Of a DNA stretch of 64,000 nucleotides, positions 58,767 to 64,000 are shown in pieces (position 1 is the first letter of the stretch; every line of letters begins with the position of its first letter). This DNA is from Sabethes cyaneus (taxonomy: Eukaryota > Arthropoda > Insecta > Diptera > Culicidae). Position numbers and translations under genes: made by a program. Below the pieces are notes generated by a model that saw only the letters and a list, made by a program, of their open reading frames with translations, ran no database searches and was not told where the DNA came from. Location: the NCBI RefSeq assembly GCF_943734655.1, contig NC_071355.1, positions 204,040,439 through 204,104,438 on the forward strand, given 5' to 3'.

Positions 58767-61700
58767 TCAATTGTAGAACCACCGTTTCAAAAAATATTAG
58801 GACTTAATCTTGTTATGGCCTCCTGATCGGGTTATCTCGTAGAGAGATGTGGCTTTTAACCCATTTACTCCCAACATTCCGAATACGCAACCGCGTGATC
58901 ATATTTTTAATAAACTAGAATATGTGTTATGTCTGATTGTTTCTGTGCAATTCAAGTTAATAATTACTAAATTGCATACACAATACGAAATGGATCCATT
59001 ACCCGCAAGGAAACAGTGACCAGCGATATGTAATATTTTTTAATCCTGTTGGTACAAATGAAAATATTGCTATAATTTCATGGCAATATTTTTTTCTCAT
59101 TATCTAATTTCCACATAAATCCGCATTTGGTCTTAAGTTGCATTGATATGACTAACATAATTTATTATTTCGAAATACCTATTAATGCTTTCACATCAAA
59201 ATCATTTACGTGACCAATTCAAAATACAGCTAATTGTATTAATGAACCAGAATCAGATCCGACAGGCTTTAATTATATCTGGACCTAGCGTGCCTGGGTT
59301 TAACAATCTGTTACTTTTTAATAACACCCCTTTTGTTTAATATTCAACCCCATTCTGACCTCCATCGCATCGTTCAGAGCTGCAGCTTAATTCGACTTTT
59401 ATTGAGTTTACCAAGCTGCAATAAACATAAATCATTCGCTCAACACTGCTCAAGCCAAACACGCCAGCATCACCGAAATCAAAACTGGAGCATTCCACTC
59501 GATTAGAAATCATGACTATTTCGGTCAAAAAATTGTACTTGCAAATGGACTGCGAAGAGCAAACAACACGATTCACCACACACCCAGCAGCAATCGCCGC
59601 ACACGTACAACTTTCGGAAAACTACCGGAAAAAATAAACTACATCGTTCTACGACATACATACATGGGTACCATACCATACCATACCACTGCATGTAGGA
59701 GATGCCGGAATAAACTACTCATTGGAGAAGCCCGAAAAAGCAACGAGTCGATTTTCTGCTGACGACTACCAAAACATGGGGCTCCATATTTTGGTTCGAA
59801 TTATCCTTGCTCTGTGTGTATGGCTTTTCGGTATCCATGGAATATGGTATACATACACGTGCAGGATGATGATACTGCGTCGCTGGGCTGGCGTCGTCCT
59901 GGCGCCTGCTGGTCGTGTTTGTTTTTGCCCTCCCTCAAGAATATGATGCTTTCAGGGACAGCGCCACCGCCGCCGCCGCTGCTGCTGCTGCCGACCAGTT
60001 TCGGCAGTGCTCAGTGCCCGTTTCGTGAAGAGCTCGTTTTCCTCAGTGATGCTGCCAGAATTGATGATGATTCATATCTTCATCTCCTCCGCCTCGTTCG
60101 AGAATCGAACGAACATCGAGTGCACTACTTTCGACCGACGACGATGTGGTACCGTGTTTGATAATTGGATCGAACTAAGATTCACTTTGTGCAGAAGTGG
60201 TAATGTATGGAAATTGGAATCCATCAAAATAATTGCTTAATAAGAAGAGCAAACTTGTCCGCAGCAAGACGGTGCCATCTGGACCGAACCAAAAGGCGAC
60301 GACTGATTCAATAAAACATTTACATAACAAACAGTCGAACTGGATCAGCTGAATTAGTCCGTTTGTCCCGTCGTTCGTAAGGCGCAGCCGGAAAGGCAAA
60401 TCATAGATTTAATTTTCTGCTATTTGAACATTTAATACTTAAGAAAGATAATTGATACCATCCTCGAGTGATTTCCGCCATGGCCTCAGTTCATCAATAA
60501 TTCATTTGCTCCATTTTACGCTCACTGCATTTTTCCCTTTTTTCTTTTCTTCCAGTGCTGCAGTTTACGATTATCTCAAATAAAAGTTTTCTAAAGTTCG
60601 CCACTCTTTGGTTATTCTCGTTTTTCTTTTCAACTCATAATTTTTCTCTAAGAAAATGTACTTCACTGAGACGCAAATTATATATCGTTAATACTAAAGA
60701 AATGACCATCAACAAGTCATCGAGTTCCCAAAAGAAACTATTTTATCTGTTGCAGACTGCGGGGGTTCGAGAGAAGAGTTGTTTTATTTAACTGTCAATT
60801 AGATTTAGAAACCCGATTCCTTGTTCCGTCTATAAATACGGTGCGTTGAACTTTGTTGGCCAGATTAGATGGCAGGAGAGCCGGCAAGGCTCTCGTTTAA
60901 ATTTAGCCAAGGATATCATTCGTTTTAAATTTAGATTTACAGTTAATTGAATATTCTCGGACGGTAGTCCTGATATTTATTTGATGTCATTCTCTGTTTG
61001 CTTTTCAATCTTATGAAAACAACACCGATGAAACGAAGTCAAGTGAATGATTAGCATTTCGGTTGGAGAAGTTAAATTAGTACCTACTGACTGGTGAAAT
61101 CATAGCGAGAAGACTCTCAGTTGAAGGATTGATACTCAATAGAGCATGAAATTTAATTACCTACGCTTTGAGTTTATGGCAGACGAGATAAGTCTGAAGA
61201 GCAATAGTTTTGATAGGGAAATAAATGTTTTCAAGGTTAGAATTAAAAACTTCCAGTGCAAAGACTGTAAAATTTATTAGATATTTTTTCTTATTTGTTT
61301 TGATAATAAAACTCCACCAACTGGCAAGTCTCCGAGAACTCCATTTCCAGAACACACAAAAATCTATAAATTTATCGCATCCTTGTCTAGACAGTCGGAG
61401 CGGTCTGTGGCGCTGTCTTGTCTGATGCCAAGCTGTTCCGCACCAGCGCAGCGCTCCGAGTACTCCGATATGTATATTTCGCCAGTTCGTTTTGCCTCCA
61501 AAGTGTTCATATTCCACTGCAAAACCATAGGAACGTACAAACATAAAGCATTACATGTGCAAACCAGAGTATTCACATTAAAAAAGATCAAGTATCAAAC
61601 TTTTGCCCTCAGAGCAACGGGAGGAAAAACCCGTTGCTACCAATATAGTAGTGCTTCTTGTTCACTTCTTACTCACATTACACACACTCTCTCTAGCACC

Positions 61701-62310
61701 GACGGCGAACAGTCACCGATTGACTCCAATCAGCCAGCAGACCTCAGGCAGACGCAAGCGGGGACATACTGCAAAACCACGCAGCGAAAGCATAAAAACT
61801 GCATCACTCATTGGGATGCAGTGCCAACTAACGGTATGCGTTGTTCAATTTCTGTGACTTTTCAGGAAAAAAATTGGTTTCTATCTGATATGTCAAATTT
61901 GATTGGAAATTTACATTCTTATCTACTATAACAAAGTAAGTGATTTCTAAAAAAACATTTTTCGTTTCGTTCTCTTCCGTGCACTAACCTCTAGTCCGTA
62001 CGAATTTCAAACTTGTGAGAATCAGTGCAGATAGTGGATATAACAGTTATCATGACTGTTACCGAAGAATAAAATGGATAAACCTCACTACTAACATAGT
62101 TACTGCAAAGCAGTTGTGGTGACTGATGCATGACTAATTTTAGTCACTAATTGGCCAAAACAATTAATTTAAAGAAGGTATTAATATATGCTATCTTGGG
62201 TTGTTTTCAAAATTCAATTTTCAAGGTTATTTAGGGGTCATCCCAACTCAAGTGATCATATCCGTTGTATTCGACCACCTCTGATTTCAACCAAATTTGG
62301 TATAATTGCT
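58767..62310. other. Mostly AT-rich DNA, no supported gene
   Basis: Includes a (CCATA)n run at ~59671-59688, GCC/GCT triplets at ~59966-59993, and a GC-rich patch at 59930-60170 whose 115-aa ORF is proline/leucine-rich through the triplets. TATAAATA at ~60832 is a possible but unlinked TATA box. ORFs at 61161-61931 (127 and 182 aa, opposite strands, overlapping) have no domains. Confidence 0.4.
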
Positions 62311-62318
62311 CATTCCGA

Positions 62319-63204
62319 TCACACATTTATTTTTCCCAAAGTTTTGTACGGATTGATCAATCCCCCTGCTCCCTTCACAACTCCCTGTACACGTCCTCGC
62401 CTCCAGTGCTTCCGGTTCTTTCCTTCCACAATGAACACCAGATCACGGACCTCCAGAGGCTTCGTGTCCTCGAACCATTTCGGACGATGATTGAGAGTGG
62501 GCAAGTACTCCTACGAGCATTGTTACGTGTTACGCAAGGTATATGGTATTGATCGGGATTGTTCAAAACTGCGTCTTTCTTAGTCACCGTTCCACGAATG
62601 AAGTGATGCGGTGATCTTCTTCCTCGGTAGACTGCTGTAAAATATACATCTCCTGTAAAATGTACGTTAATCATATCCTCGCAGTTTGCCAAGGCTGTGA
62701 CGAGAATCTCGTCTGTCAGCTTCCGCCCATCGTCCAGCATCCGTAGAGCTTTCTTGACGGACCGTACCACCCGCTCCCAGACACCGCCCATGTGTGGCGT
62801 ACTGGGAGGGTTGAAATGCCACGCTGTGATGGACGAAGTGACTTTTTCCGCACATTCTCTATGGATCTTCCCATTCTCTTTCGTCATCCCAGTGTTCGCT
62901 CCGAGCGTTTTTAGAAAATATGTGATTTGGAGCGCCTCGCTTGCTCGCCAATCGTCTGATGGCCATCAGGCAAGACTACGCGCTAAGACTGTAGACCACA
63001 TCCAGGTGCACGGCCCTCACAGTCATACATGGGAAGACCATCATCCATCTCTTCTACGTTCTGCGACCTATGGTTACCTCGACTGGCCCTAGATAGCCGA
63101 TTCCTACTGCACTGAATGGCCGTAGTTTAGTAATGGTACGATGAACAGGCAACGGTCCCATAATAGGCATGGCATAACATGGCAGGACATTTGTTACAAT
63201 GCGT
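62319..63204 (-). pseudogene. BEL/Pao LTR-retrotransposon integrase relic
   Basis: Minus strand. From ~63190 the frame includes AVGIGYLGPVEVTIGRRT (63110-63057), the start of the BEL/Pao integrase core, where the first catalytic residue is normally Asp (GIDYxGP-type) but reads Gly here. The next stretch (63050-62890) has stops, and the second Asp motif is not recognisable. From 62887 comes a clean frame with WHFNPPSTPHMGGVWERVV; its Glu38 corresponds to the third catalytic residue. The C-terminal region with RPKWFEDTKPLEV and DLVFIVEGKNRK lies at 62504-62319 in another frame. Frameshifts plus two lost catalytic residues make it dead. No LTR was found in the window. Confidence 0.82.
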
Positions 63205-63930
63205 CTATCACATTCGTGGTCTTGGTGTCGTCCTGGATAGCGCACTAACCTTCCGTATACACTACAAGGACATTATCTCCAGAGCCAATAAGAAACCTGG
63301 ATTTATTTTTAAAATCGCCAAGGAGTTCCGTGACCCGTACTGTTTTCGATCTTTGTACTATGCACTTGTAAGGTCTGTTTTGGAATTCGGAGCAGTGATC
63401 TGGTGTCCATATCAACCAATTTAGATCACTAGAATCGACGCAGTGCAGAAAAATTTCTACGGTATGCTTTGCGCAGTCTTCCATGGCGCGATCCCAGAAA
63501 CCTTCCGCCATATGAGGAACGCTGCCGTCTGCTTAACTTGGAGACTCTTGAAAGAAGACGTGCCAACGCTCAAGCCACGTTCCTGGCCAGATTGCTATTA
63601 GGAGATATTGACAGCCCCGCACTTCTGAGTCAACTGAATTAGTATGCTCCTGAACGACCCCTCAAAACTAGGTACTTCCTGCACCTGCAGGGACGGAATG
63701 CAAACTACGGACTGTACGACCCTATCCGATTTATGGCAAAGCGGTTCAACGAATTCTACGGTTGGTTCGATTTCAACATGACGCTTAATAATTTTCAACG
63801 ACGACTCTCTCGTAGACGATAAATTTGTAATTGTACTATTGTAGGTATTTACTGTCATATGTGTTTATATCATGAAGACCACCTTGTGTCCGATGATTTT
63901 TTTTACAAATAAACAAATAAACAAATAGGG
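63205..63930 (+). pseudogene. 5'-truncated Jockey-clade non-LTR element inserted in BEL/Pao pol
   Basis: Plus strand from ~63210: GLGVVLDSALTFRIHY, ANKKPGFIFKIAKEFRDPYC, YYALVRSVLEFGAVIW, a stop and frameshifts near 63421 and 63600, then LKTRYFLHLQGRNANYGLYD and FNEFYGWFDFNMTLNNF, ending at TAA near 63820. A ~85-base AT-rich 3' UTR and an ACAAATAAACAAATAAAC tail (63905-63927) follow. The palm and endonuclease are lost to truncation. ATGCGTCTA occurs at 63199-63207 and 63968-63976 and may be a target duplication, although ~40 bases lie between the tail and the second copy. Confidence 0.82.
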
Positions 63931-64000
63931 GCAGCTGGAACACATCGATTAACCTTGCATCATACGCATGCGTCTAATTCCAGAACTTTTGACTAAGCTT

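Noticed and set aside
59930..60161. Proline/leucine-rich coding exon
   Set aside because: GC-rich and partly open, but the signal rests on GCC/GCT triplets, with no clear splice sites and both strands comparably open.

Overview
This window looks like transposon-saturated nuclear DNA from a dipteran with a large genome, most likely a culicine (Aedes-type) mosquito. That assignment is inference from the repeat families: RTE-clade and Jockey-clade non-LTR reverse transcriptases, a BEL/Pao integrase, an ITmD37E-like Tc1/mariner transposase, a tRNA-derived SINE relic and many small inverted-repeat elements. Nothing looks bacterial: there are no operons, no dense ORFs, no rRNA and no CRISPR.

Host genes are almost absent. 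The only stretch I would defend as host coding sequence is at 11.2-12.1 kb. There a GC-rich, serine-rich exon (11221-11449) has good acceptor and donor sites and can be spliced in frame to one of two downstream candidate exons. I do not recognise the protein. A weaker candidate exon lies at 56741-56794.

Layout. 0-11 kb is AT-rich DNA holding a long foldback, a 292-bp hAT-type MITE (8-bp target duplication), a deleted Tc1/mariner copy, a SINE relic and a second hAT-type MITE. 12-18 kb holds dispersed repeats, a 2-kb long-inverted-repeat element enclosing a Jockey RT fragment, a Jockey RT relic on the minus strand hit by a 107-bp MITE, and an RTE 3' fragment. 18-23 kb has LTR-like direct repeats around a gag-like ORF and a decayed RTE copy. 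26-32 kb has an RTE copy split by a 969-bp TA-flanked element, a 962-bp hAT-type element carrying RTE sequence, a foldback, and about 1.2 kb of near-perfect (CCCTAG)n. 35-39 kb holds two RTE copies, the better one bounded by a 12-bp target duplication. 39-43 kb is tandem and T-rich low-complexity DNA. 45-53.6 kb is a degenerate field built from TTGGAC-like words, into which at least four elements inserted (TTAA-, 8-bp- and TA-flanked, and RTE). 56.9-58.8 kb is a related but sharply homogenised hexanucleotide array. 62.3-64 kb is a BEL/Pao pol relic interrupted by a 5'-truncated Jockey element.

No intact autonomous transposon was found: each coding copy lacks a domain, a catalytic residue or its frame. 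I see no convincing new functional system. The patterns most worth checking are the repeated finding of non-LTR RT fragments enclosed by terminal inverted repeats (three cases, two of them hAT-like with 8-bp target duplications) and the block-homogenised hexamer arrays that share a sequence vocabulary with the 45-53 kb field.
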